Positions 7,076-16,153 of a DNA stretch of 37,663 nt are shown here, piece after piece. Under the pieces are notes generated by a model, which was not told where the DNA came from, searched no databases, and worked only from the letters and a program-made list of their open reading frames with translations. The DNA comes from Blastococcus sp. (lineage in GTDB: Bacteria; Actinomycetota; Actinomycetes; Mycobacteriales; Geodermatophilaceae). The translations under genes and the position numbers were made by a program. Every line of letters begins with the position of its first letter. Position 1 is the first letter of the stretch. The stretch lies in the NCBI GenBank assembly GCA_025963345.1, contig JAOPUS010000019.1:1-37663 (forward strand), read 5' to 3'.

Positions 7076-7684
7076 TCAGTCGCCCTGGTAGCGCTGCTGA
7101 CGCCACGGGTCGCCCAGGTCGTGGTAGCCGTTCTGCTCCCAGAAGCCGGGCTGGTCGCGCGTCATGAGGGTCAGCTTGGTGACCCACTTCGCGCTCTTCC
7201 AGAAGTAGAGGTGCGGCACCAGCAGCCGGACCGGGCCGCCGTGCTCGATCGGCAGCGGCTTGCCGTCGAACTCCCACACCACCCAGGCCTTCCCCCCGGT
7301 GACGTGCTCGAGGGGCAGATTCGTCGTGTAGCCGGTCGTGGACGTCGCCATGACGAAGTGCGCCTCGGCGGTGGGGCGGGCGGCCTCCAGCAGCGTGTCG
7401 ACGCTGACGCCCGCGAACTGGGTGTCGAACTTCGACCACGTGGTGACGCAGTGGATGTCGCCGCGGTACTCCGATCGAGGGAGTCGGTGCGCCTCGTCCC
7501 AGGTCCAGGTGGTCGGCGTCTCGACCCGGCCGTCGACGGTGATGCTCCACGTCTCGGGGGTGATCCGCGGCGTCGGCTCGGCGGTCAGGACGGGCCAGTC
7601 GGCCCCGACGTCGTACTGACCAGGCGGTAGCCGCGGGTCGCGATCACGCCGCCGGCCGAAGAATCCTCGCGTGGGTGTGGGCAT
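7076..7684 (-). CDS. Sulfite-oxidase-like molybdopterin-dependent oxidoreductase
   Basis: This 202-residue protein consists of essentially one sulfite-oxidase-type molybdopterin domain. The Moco-ligating cysteine is in DIHCVTTWSKFD (Cys79). Other conserved pieces are TWTWDEAHRLPR, the GPVRLLVPHLYFWKSAKWVT segment and the C-terminal WEQNGYHDLGDPW. It lacks the haem domain of sulfite oxidase and the dimerisation domain of the plant enzymes. It has no obvious signal peptide, so it is probably cytoplasmic, unlike periplasmic MsrP/YedY. ATG 7684 is selected over upstream options because GGGGGAGGA lies a few bases before it. It is transcribed first in a two-gene operon with the flavin reductase. 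The substrate is unknown; sulfoxide or sulfite reactions are the family precedent. Confidence 0.9.
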   Translation of the reverse strand: MPTPTRGFFGRRRDRDPRLPPGQYDVGADWPVLTAEPTPRITPETWSITVDGRVETPTTWTWDEAHRLPRSEYRGDIHCVTTWSKFDTQFAGVSVDTLLEAARPTAEAHFVMATSTTGYTTNLPLEHVTGGKAWVVWEFDGKPLPIEHGGPVRLLVPHLYFWKSAKWVTKLTLMTRDQPGFWEQNGYHDLGDPWRQQRYQGD

Positions 7685-7843
7685 GTCGTCGTCCTCCCCC
7701 GTAGCGGGGCGCGGCAACCCAGCCCCCGGGCCGCGCAACGATCGACCCTAACGGCCTGACCTGCGGTGAGGGCACCCTTACATGAGCTGAGTCACGCCGT
7801 GTTGATCTGGCCGCAACACTTCGTTGGACCTAGCTTTGACCTC

Positions 7844-8548
7844 GTGGTGACGGTTACGGATTCGGTCCAGCGCAGGACCCCGAAGGTGGCGAAGACGAAC
7901 TCGGTCTTCAAGAAGGTCGTCATGGCGGTCAGCGGCATCATCATGCTGCTGTTCCTGATCGCGCACATGATCGGCAACCTGCACGTCTTCCAGGGCGCGG
8001 AGTCGTTCAACGACTACTCCGAATGGCTCCGCAGCTTCGGCGAGCCGGCCCTGCCGCCCCGCACGCTGCTGACCGTCATCGAGATCGTCCTGGTCGTGTC
8101 GGTGCTCGCACACATGTGGGCGGCGATCGCGCTGTGGCGTCAGGCCAAGCGCGCCCGGCCGGAGAGGTACGTCACCAAGAAGTCGGTGGTCCAGACCTAC
8201 GCCTCGCGCACGATGCGCTGGGGCGGCGTGATCATCGGGCTCTTCATCGTCTACCACCTCCTCGACCTCACGTTCGGTGCCGCCAACCCCGCCGGCACCG
8301 ACGCCACGCCGTACGACCGCCTGGTCGCCAGCTTCCAGAACCCGATCGCCACCACCGTCTACGTGGTCGCGCTGGTCCTGCTGGGGATGCACCTGCGGCA
8401 CGGGATCTGGAGCGCCACCCAGACGCTCGGCCAGAGCAACCGACGCCGGGAGCGCACGGTCAACGCCTTCGCGGTCGCTTTCGCGACCCTGCTCATCGCC
8501 GGGTACCTCGTCGTACCGGCGGCCGTCGTCCTCGGGCTCGTGGACTAA
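7844..8548 (+). CDS. sdhC: Succinate dehydrogenase cytochrome b subunit (type B)
   Basis: This is the membrane anchor of complex II, passing electrons from the Fe-S subunit to menaquinone. It is about 234 residues with five TM segments. Four well-placed histidines are candidates for axial ligands of two b haems: AHMIGNLHVF (His41/His47), LAHMWAA, IVYHLLDLTFG and GMHLRHGIWS. One anchor protein of this size with no sdhD is the type B arrangement also seen in the Sdh1 operon of mycobacteria. I place the start at GTG 7844 (next codon also GTG). The upstream extension to 7766 is not protein-like. A strong ribosome site is not visible, so the message may be leaderless or near-leaderless. First gene of sdhCAB. 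Confidence 0.92.
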   Translation: MVTVTDSVQRRTPKVAKTNSVFKKVVMAVSGIIMLLFLIAHMIGNLHVFQGAESFNDYSEWLRSFGEPALPPRTLLTVIEIVLVVSVLAHMWAAIALWRQAKRARPERYVTKKSVVQTYASRTMRWGGVIIGLFIVYHLLDLTFGAANPAGTDATPYDRLVASFQNPIATTVYVVALVLLGMHLRHGIWSATQTLGQSNRRRERTVNAFAVAFATLLIAGYLVVPAAVVLGLVD

Positions 8549-8566
8549 GGACAGGAACGCCCACTC

Positions 8567-10509
<1,943 letters not shown>

Positions 10510-10513
<4 letters not shown>

Positions 10514-11325
10514 CGATCACCCAGGGCGGCCCCCATTCGACCGTCGACCAAACGTCTGCGAAGCGCGGCATGAACCTGACCCTGCGGATCTGGCGGCAGA
10601 GCAACCCGTCGGTCAAGGGCAAGATGGTGACCTACAAGGTCAGCGACATCTCCCCGGACATGTCCTTCCTCGAGATGCTCGACGTGCTCAACGAGCAGCT
10701 GATCATGCAGGGCGACGACCCGGTCGCCTTCGACCACGACTGTCGCGAGGGCATCTGCGGCATGTGCGGCGTCATGATCAACGGCCAGGCCCACGGCCCC
10801 CAGCAGACGACCACCTGCCAGCTGCACATGCGCTCGTTCAAGGACGGCGACTCGATCGACATCGAGCCGTGGCGGGCCAGCCCGTTCCCGGTGATCAAGG
10901 ACCTCGCGGTCGACCGGCGGGCCTTCGACCGGATCATCCAGGCCGGCGGCTACATCAGCGTCCCGACCGGGACGGCGCCCGAGGCCCACTCGACGCCGGT
11001 GCCGAAGAAGGACTCGGACGCGGCGTTCGACGCGGCCACCTGTATCGGCTGCGGCGCCTGTGTGGCGGCCTGCCCGAACGCCTCCTCGATGCTGTTCACC
11101 GCCGCGAAGGTCACCCACCTCGGGCTCATGCCGCAGGGCCAGCCCGAGCGCGACGACCGGGTGGTCAACATGGTCCACCAGCAGGACCTCGAGGGCTTCG
11201 GCGGCTGCACCAACATCGGCGAGTGCTCCGCGTCGTGCCCCAAGGGCATCTCGATGGAGACCATCTCCCGGCTCAACCACGACCTGCTCGGCGCGCTCCG
11301 AGCGGGGGCGCGGCCGAAGAGCTGA
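10510..11325 (+). CDS. sdhB: Succinate dehydrogenase iron-sulfur subunit
   Basis: This electron-transfer subunit of complex II bridges SdhA to the membrane anchor. The N-terminal ferredoxin domain binds [2Fe-2S] through DCREGICGMCG (Cys78, 83, 86) and TTTCQLH (Cys103). The C-terminal domain binds [4Fe-4S] and [3Fe-4S] through CIGCGACVAACP (from Cys178) and CTNIGECSASCPKGI. I start at GTG 10510, which overlaps the sdhA stop as GTGA and has GGAG seven bases upstream, giving 271 residues. ATG 10570 (MNLTLRIW), giving 251 residues, is the main alternative, and many homologues begin near there. Last gene of the operon, followed by a strong hairpin. Confidence 0.94.
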
Positions 11326-11343
11326 CCCTTCGCTGACCGCCGT

Positions 11344-11375
11344 CGGGCGGGGATCCCTCCTGGGATCCCCGCCCG
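11344..11375. terminator. Strong bidirectional hairpin after sdhB
   Basis: A perfect 14-bp stem: CGGGCGGGGATCCC (11344-11357) pairs with 11362-11375 around a TCCT loop. It lies between the converging sdhB and secreted-protein genes and should terminate both. There is only a weak T run (TTCGG) after it. Confidence 0.8.
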
Positions 11376-11397
11376 TTCGGATCTTGGGCTCCCCCGG

Positions 11398-12276
11398 TCA
11401 GATGCAGGAGTGGATGTAGTCGAAGTCCATCGTGTACTGGGTCATCTCCACGATGCCTCCGGGAGTCAGTGGCTCCAGCCCGCAGTTGGCCTCCGCTCCC
11501 TCCTGGGTCGAGCCGGTGGGTCGCCAGTTGGACAGGCCGTTCAGGCTGCTGGTGGCGTCCACACCGTCGCCGACGATCTCGCCCCACTGGTAGCGCGTCG
11601 AGTACAGGCCCACCCCGCGGACGCCGATCGAGGTGAAGTACTCGGTCATGCCCTCGAGCACGGCGGCATTCCGGGTACCGCCACCGTCCGTGTAGTCCCA
11701 CGTGTTCGCGGTCTCCACGTCCAGCCACCACATGTACTGCTCCGGGTTGCTGATGCCGCGGATGGTGGCGTCGTCCAGGGCACGTTCCCATCCGTACTGG
11801 TAGGCGCACGCCCTCGAGTTGGAGCCGTTGCAGGTGCCGTGGTGGTTGCTGCCGGACCGGGGCCACGTCGGGCTCTGACCGCCGGGGTTCCCGGTGTTCA
11901 CGTACAACTGGATGTCGTCGTGCACCGTGCCGCCGCTGGACTCCGCCGCCCACGCAAGTTGGGCGTCCAGGCAAGGATTGGTCGTGGTGGCCCTCCCGCC
12001 GTTGACGCCGACGATGCCGAACGCATGTCCCGTCGGCAGGGGGTTGCCGCACTGCGGGTAGGAGATGTCGGCTCCCTGGGGCGTACTGGCCGCCGGTACC
12101 GCCGCGGCAGCGCCGGCAGCCCAGGGCATCAGCACGGTCGCGGCGAGCGCCGGCAGAACCGTCGCCGCCCGGCGAACCCACCGTCGACGTCCCGTGCCGG
12201 TCCCGCCCCCGTGCATTCGGGGGCGCGCGGCCAGGAGGTGCGACGGGCGGCATTGAGGCAAGGTCAGCATGGTCAT
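11398..12276 (-). CDS. Secreted protein with GH25-like / DUF1906-like TIM-barrel domain
   Basis: The 292-residue product has an Arg-rich N-terminus (RRRWVRRAAT) and a hydrophobic signal segment (VLPALAATVLMPWAAGAAAA), with likely cleavage after the Ala run near residue 64. The mature domain opens ADISYPQCG and continues with FGIVGVNGGRATTTNPCL, MWWLDVETANTW (an acidic pair on a strand end, as in GH25-type catalytic DxE), GVGLYSTRYQWGEIVG and LSNWRPTG, and ends FDYIHSCI. This layout resembles GH25 lysozyme-like barrels used on cell wall or exopolysaccharide, but activity is not established. Paired cysteines suggest disulfides. ATG 12276 has GGGAGC five bases upstream. ATG 12216 is an alternative with a more ordinary signal-peptide length. 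Monocistronic. Confidence 0.75.
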   Translation of the reverse strand: MTMLTLPQCRPSHLLAARPRMHGGGTGTGRRRWVRRAATVLPALAATVLMPWAAGAAAAVPAASTPQGADISYPQCGNPLPTGHAFGIVGVNGGRATTTNPCLDAQLAWAAESSGGTVHDDIQLYVNTGNPGGQSPTWPRSGSNHHGTCNGSNSRACAYQYGWERALDDATIRGISNPEQYMWWLDVETANTWDYTDGGGTRNAAVLEGMTEYFTSIGVRGVGLYSTRYQWGEIVGDGVDATSSLNGLSNWRPTGSTQEGAEANCGLEPLTPGGIVEMTQYTMDFDYIHSCI

Positions 12277-12586
12277 CGACGCTCCCGGCTCGGCGTTCGG
12301 CCTCGTAAAGGGCGCCCACCGTTGCGAGACGATCGGGAGCCTGTCAATCAACTGGCGCGCGTCTCACGACATCCGTCCGACCCGGGCGGGGCACGGCGCT
12401 TCCGGGCGCGATCCGCTGATGCGCAGGTCGGGGGCGGATTACGGAACGCACATGCGCTGGTGGCCGACCCGCCCGACCGCCGTCCCATGACCGGATGTGG
12501 TGATCAGGTCACTTCCTGGCGCCCCCACCCGCGCCTGGCCCAGCCCGGGGTGGCCACCAGTCGGTTTGATATGCAAACCTGAGCGC
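12277..12586. other. 310-base divergent intergenic region
   Basis: This lies between the secreted GH25-like gene (minus) and the HxlR gene (plus). I see no convincing open frame here. It should carry both promoters. The only clear signal is the palindrome described separately at 12563-12579. Confidence 0.5.
12563..12579. promoter_or_regulatory. Palindrome upstream of HxlR gene (candidate operator)
   Basis: GGTTTG (12563-12568) and CAAACC (12574-12579) flank ATATG. The AT-rich centre contains TGATAT, a plausible -10 element, only seven bases before the GTG start. Position and symmetry suggest an autoregulatory site for the HxlR protein on a nearly leaderless transcript. Confidence 0.55.
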
Positions 12587-13090
12587 GTGCACTCCCCGCT
12601 CGCCGACCTCCCGGGCCGGCCCTGCTCGATCGCCGCATCGCTGGAACTCGTCGGCGAACGGTGGGCCCTGCTCGTCGTCCGCGAGGTGTCGCTGGGCAAT
12701 CACCGCTTCAGCGAGATCGCCCGCGGCACCGGCGCCCCACGCGACCGGCTGAGCGCCCGGCTCAGCGCCCTCGTCGCGGCCGGGGTGCTGGAGCGTCGTC
12801 CGTACAGCACCGCTCCGCCGCGGTCGGGCTACCACCTCACCGAGTCCGGCCGTGACCTGCTGCCGGTGCTCCAGGCACTGCTGCAGTGGGGCGACCGCTG
12901 GGTCGCCGACTCCCCGCCGGTCGAACTGCACCACTCCCCCGGCGCGCACGCCGACCACGTCGTCGACGCCGAGTGGATCTGCCGTACCTGCGGCGAACCG
13001 GTGAACGCCTCCCGCGTCCAGCGGGTGCTCACCCCTGCCGGCCGCGCACTGTCCGGACTGCCCCCAGAAGAGGACGACGATGACCGCTGA
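12587..13090 (+). CDS. HxlR-family winged-helix transcriptional regulator
   Basis: This 167-residue DNA-binding protein starts at GTG 12587 and opens HSPLADLPGRPCSIAASLEL, with the N-terminal Cys typical of HxlR proteins. It is followed by GERWALLVVREVSLGNHRFS (helix 1 and start of the winged helix) and LSARLSALVAAGVLERRPYS (recognition helix and wing). Family members are dimers, and some sense redox state or aldehydes through that cysteine. An extra C-terminal part has WICRTCGEPVNAS, a CxxC that may bind zinc. It overlaps the thioesterase gene by 11 bases, so the two are co-expressed. The adjacent palindrome is its probable site. The inducer is unknown. Confidence 0.88.
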   Translation: MHSPLADLPGRPCSIAASLELVGERWALLVVREVSLGNHRFSEIARGTGAPRDRLSARLSALVAAGVLERRPYSTAPPRSGYHLTESGRDLLPVLQALLQWGDRWVADSPPVELHHSPGAHADHVVDAEWICRTCGEPVNASRVQRVLTPAGRALSGLPPEEDDDDR

Positions 13091-13622
13091 GGCCCCCGCC
13101 GAGCTGACCCTGCCCGAGGAATGGGGCGAGCCGCGCTCCCGCACGGTCATCTGGCACGACCCACTGATCACCGCCGCTGGCGCGCTCGAGCGGTCCGGGC
13201 TCGAGACGCTGCGGGCGCTGCGGGACGGCGTCCTGCCGCCGCCTCCCATCGTGGCCCTGATGCAGATGGACCTCGTCGCCGTCGAGGAGGGCCGTGTGGA
13301 GTTCAGCTGCCTGGTCGACGAGTCGGTCTACAACCCGATCGGCGTCGTCCACGGCGGCCTGGTCTGCACGCTGCTGGACACGGTCGCTGGATGCGCCGTG
13401 CACTCCACGCTCCCGCAGGGGTTCGGCTACACGTCGATCGAGCTGAAGGTGAACTACCTGCGCGCCGTGCACGCGACCAGCGGGCCGCTCACCGCGATCG
13501 GCCGGGTCGTGAAGCCCGGCCGACGGGTCGCCTTCGCCGAGGGCGAGGTCCTGGACGCCCAGGGCCGGACGGTGGCGACGGCCTCCAGTTCGCTGCTGGT
13601 CTTCCCGCTGCCGGGGAACTGA
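13080..13622 (+). CDS. PaaI-family hotdog thioesterase
   Basis: This 180-residue cytoplasmic acyl-CoA thioesterase belongs to the PaaI-like branch of the hotdog fold. The core motif is NPIGVVHGGLVCTLLDTVAG, with the HGG loop and Asp of the active site. It is followed by TSIELKVNYLRAVHAT and GRRVAFAEGEVLDAQGRTVA, the usual last strands ending in ATASSSLLVF. The first 60 residues are a longer N-terminal arm than in minimal PaaI proteins. ATG 13080 lies inside the end of the HxlR gene, which implies translational coupling and likely control by that regulator. The acyl substrate is unknown; aromatic or medium-chain acyl-CoAs are family precedents. Confidence 0.88.
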   Translation: MTAEAPAELTLPEEWGEPRSRTVIWHDPLITAAGALERSGLETLRALRDGVLPPPPIVALMQMDLVAVEEGRVEFSCLVDESVYNPIGVVHGGLVCTLLDTVAGCAVHSTLPQGFGYTSIELKVNYLRAVHATSGPLTAIGRVVKPGRRVAFAEGEVLDAQGRTVATASSSLLVFPLPGN

Positions 13623-13626
13623 GCGG

Positions 13627-15912
13627 TCAGACCCGCTCGTCGGCCGCCTGGCGCTCCCGCAGCCACGCCCGCAGTTGCTCCGGCGGCAGCGGACGGCTGA
13701 GGTGGTAGCCCTGGACGACGTCGCAGCCGAGGCTGGTCAGCGCGTCCACGGTGGCCTGGTCCTCCGCGCCTTCGGCCACCAGCACCAGATCGAGTGCGTG
13801 GGCCAGCTGCAGGGTCGAAGTGACGATCGAGGCCGCTCGTGAACTGCCCGTCATCGCCGCCACGAACACCCGGTCCAGCTTGAGCTCGGTGACCGGGAGC
13901 GCGGCGAGGTAGGCCAGGCTGGAGTAGCCGGTGCCGTAGTCGTCGATGGAGACGCCGACGCCCGCGTCCCGCAGCCGGGACAGCACCCGCACCGCACGCT
14001 CCCGGTCCTCCATGAGGATGCTCTCGGTCACCTCGAGGATCAGGGCACGGGCCGGCAGGTCGAAGCGGCGCAGCAGCGCGGCCACCTCGTCGGGGAACTC
14101 GTCGTCGACCAGGTTGGACGGGCTGACGTTGACCGAGACGGTGAGCAAGCAGCCGTCGTCGGCCCACAGCCGGCACTGCGCCAGCGCCATCTCCACGACC
14201 GTCGAGGTCAGCCGGCTCATGAGCCCGGCGGACTCGGCGAGGTCGATGAAGGCGTCCGGGAAGAGCAGCCCGCGGCTCGGGTGCTGCCACCGGACCAGCG
14301 CCTCGACGCCGTCGACGACGCCGGAGGCCAGAGCGAGCTTGGGCTGGTAGTGCAGGACGAGCTCGCCGTCGGCGATGCCGCGCCGCAGTTGCTCGACCGC
14401 CTCGAGGCGGTGCCGCCCGTCGCCGTCGCGCTCCTCGTCGTAGACGGCGACGCCCGCGCGGGTCGCCTTCGCCGAGTACATGGCGAGGTCCGCCAACTGG
14501 AGCAGCTCCTCGGCCGTGACGGAGTGCTCGGGACCGATCGCGACCCCGACGCTGGCGTCGATGGTCAGGCTCATGCCGCCGACGCGGAAGGGGCGCTGCA
14601 GTTGGGCGCGCAGGCGCCGGGCCAGTGCCAGTGAGCCGGCTGCGTCCAGGTCGTCCACCACGACGACGAACTCGTCGCCGCCCAGGCGGGCGAGCAGGTC
14701 ATCCTCGCGGAGCTCGCGGTTGAGCCGCGGCCCGACCTGCCGGAGCAGGGCGTCCCCGACGGCGTGGCCGAGCGAGTCGTTGATCTCCTTGAACCGGTCC
14801 AGGTCCACGACGACGACGGCCACGCCGCGGCCGCCGGCCAACCGGTCGTCCGCGGCCTCCAGTGCCTCGAAGACCGAGCGCCGGTTGGGCAGCCCGGTGA
14901 GCTCGTCGGTGCGGGCCTGCCGTCGGCTGTCGGCCAGCCCTTGGACCTCGCGGAAGGTGAGCGCGGTGCGGGCCAGCGCGGCCAGGACCGCACCGAAGGC
15001 CAGTGCGCCGGCCAGCGCGTCGCTCTCGTGGGCGTACCCCAGCAGCAGCAGGACCAGCGCGGCCAGCGCGCAGATACCGGGGACGACGAGCGCCCGCACG
15101 CCGTCCAGCCGGTTGGTGCCGCCCGCCCGGGGAGCCTGGCAGGCGGCCAGGCCGAAGCACAGGAAGGCGATCCCCCAGCCCATGTCGAGTGGTCCGCCGA
15201 CCTCGTAGGTGCCCTGCACGACCCGGTAGGCGTACACGGTGTCGGTCAGCACGAAGAGCGCGGCGCCGCCGGTGAGGAAGCACCAGTTCGCACCGGCACC
15301 GCGGCCGATCACGGCCAGCGCCCCGGCGAGAAGGATCAGGAGCAGCAGGTCGGCGATCGGGTAGACGATGACGAGCGTGCTGCCGCCCCTGCCGTGCAGC
15401 GACCCGGCGAGGGCGAACGCCGTCGCGAACGCGGCGGCGGTCAGGCCGGTGACGATGCCGTCCAGCCACATGCTCGAGGTCAGCCGGCGCACCCGTGCAC
15501 GCAGCAGAAGGAACAGGGCCACGCAGACCAGCGGGTAGAACGCCGTGAACCCGGCATCGAACCAGGCCGGGCGCTCGACGACGGGCAACCGACGGCTGTC
15601 GAGCTCGTAGCCCAGGGTGCCGACGAAGTAGGCGGCGACGGCACCGGCGAAGCACAGCCAGGCCCCGCGATCCTGCGGTGCCAGCAACGCCCGGCCGACG
15701 AGGAGCCCGACCAGGCCGACGAGGAACACCGCCTTACCACCGACCGCGAGGGTGCCCAGCACACCGGTGGCCCCGACGGCATGCGCCAGCAGCGACAGGG
15801 CGTAGGTCGTGCCCAGCGCACCGGCCAGGAGGCGGACGGCGAGCAGGGAGTGGTCGCCGCCCCGAGCCGGGACAGAGGTCTCCCCTCCGCCGCCGATCCG
15901 GTGCTTCCGCAT
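13627..15912 (-). CDS. Membrane-bound GGDEF-EAL protein (c-di-GMP turnover)
   Basis: A 761-residue protein. Residues about 20-310 hold roughly eight to ten TM helices of an unassigned sensor region (for example LLLLILLAGALAVIGRG). The diguanylate cyclase domain begins at DELTGLPNRRS, with DLDRFKEINDSLGH and an intact GGDEF (411-415). The EAL domain starts at about 520. It keeps VEALVRW (EAL 537-539), SVNVSPSNL, LEVTES, IDDYGTGYSSL (DDY instead of DDF), ELKLDR, AEGAED and VQGYHLSRP. All metal and catalytic positions look kept, so both synthesis and hydrolysis are possible. Start ATG 15912 is chosen because upstream sequence to 16623 runs antisense through the neighbouring gene. Divergent from a second GGDEF-EAL gene. 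Confidence 0.93.
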   Translation of the reverse strand: MRKHRIGGGGETSVPARGGDHSLLAVRLLAGALGTTYALSLLAHAVGATGVLGTLAVGGKAVFLVGLVGLLVGRALLAPQDRGAWLCFAGAVAAYFVGTLGYELDSRRLPVVERPAWFDAGFTAFYPLVCVALFLLLRARVRRLTSSMWLDGIVTGLTAAAFATAFALAGSLHGRGGSTLVIVYPIADLLLLILLAGALAVIGRGAGANWCFLTGGAALFVLTDTVYAYRVVQGTYEVGGPLDMGWGIAFLCFGLAACQAPRAGGTNRLDGVRALVVPGICALAALVLLLLGYAHESDALAGALAFGAVLAALARTALTFREVQGLADSRRQARTDELTGLPNRRSVFEALEAADDRLAGGRGVAVVVVDLDRFKEINDSLGHAVGDALLRQVGPRLNRELREDDLLARLGGDEFVVVVDDLDAAGSLALARRLRAQLQRPFRVGGMSLTIDASVGVAIGPEHSVTAEELLQLADLAMYSAKATRAGVAVYDEERDGDGRHRLEAVEQLRRGIADGELVLHYQPKLALASGVVDGVEALVRWQHPSRGLLFPDAFIDLAESAGLMSRLTSTVVEMALAQCRLWADDGCLLTVSVNVSPSNLVDDEFPDEVAALLRRFDLPARALILEVTESILMEDRERAVRVLSRLRDAGVGVSIDDYGTGYSSLAYLAALPVTELKLDRVFVAAMTGSSRAASIVTSTLQLAHALDLVLVAEGAEDQATVDALTSLGCDVVQGYHLSRPLPPEQLRAWLRERQAADERV

Positions 15913-16153
15913 GGGGTCCCATCGGCCGGACCGGCCCGTTTCTGCAGCCGTACGGGCCGAAATTCGCGCCCCCGTCCCCCGATGGGGGTCCGCCCGCGAG
16001 CGGCAGTCCGGTGACCTGCGGATGTTCCGAGCGGCACCGCCCACCCCGGCCGGGTGATGAGGGCCACGAGCGGGTTCAGCTCCGCCCCGGACCTGCCGTG
16101 GTCTCAGAGAAGTTGGCGGGCACAATGCCCGGGCACACAAGAGAAGGGCAGGG
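15913..16153. promoter_or_regulatory. Shared divergent promoter region of two GGDEF-EAL genes
   Basis: These 241 bases separate two divergent c-di-GMP genes and must hold both promoters. An inverted repeat, CGGCCCGT (15932-15939) and ACGGGCCG (15952-15959), lies 20 bases before the minus-strand start codon and could be an operator. I see no coding frame here. Confidence 0.45.
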
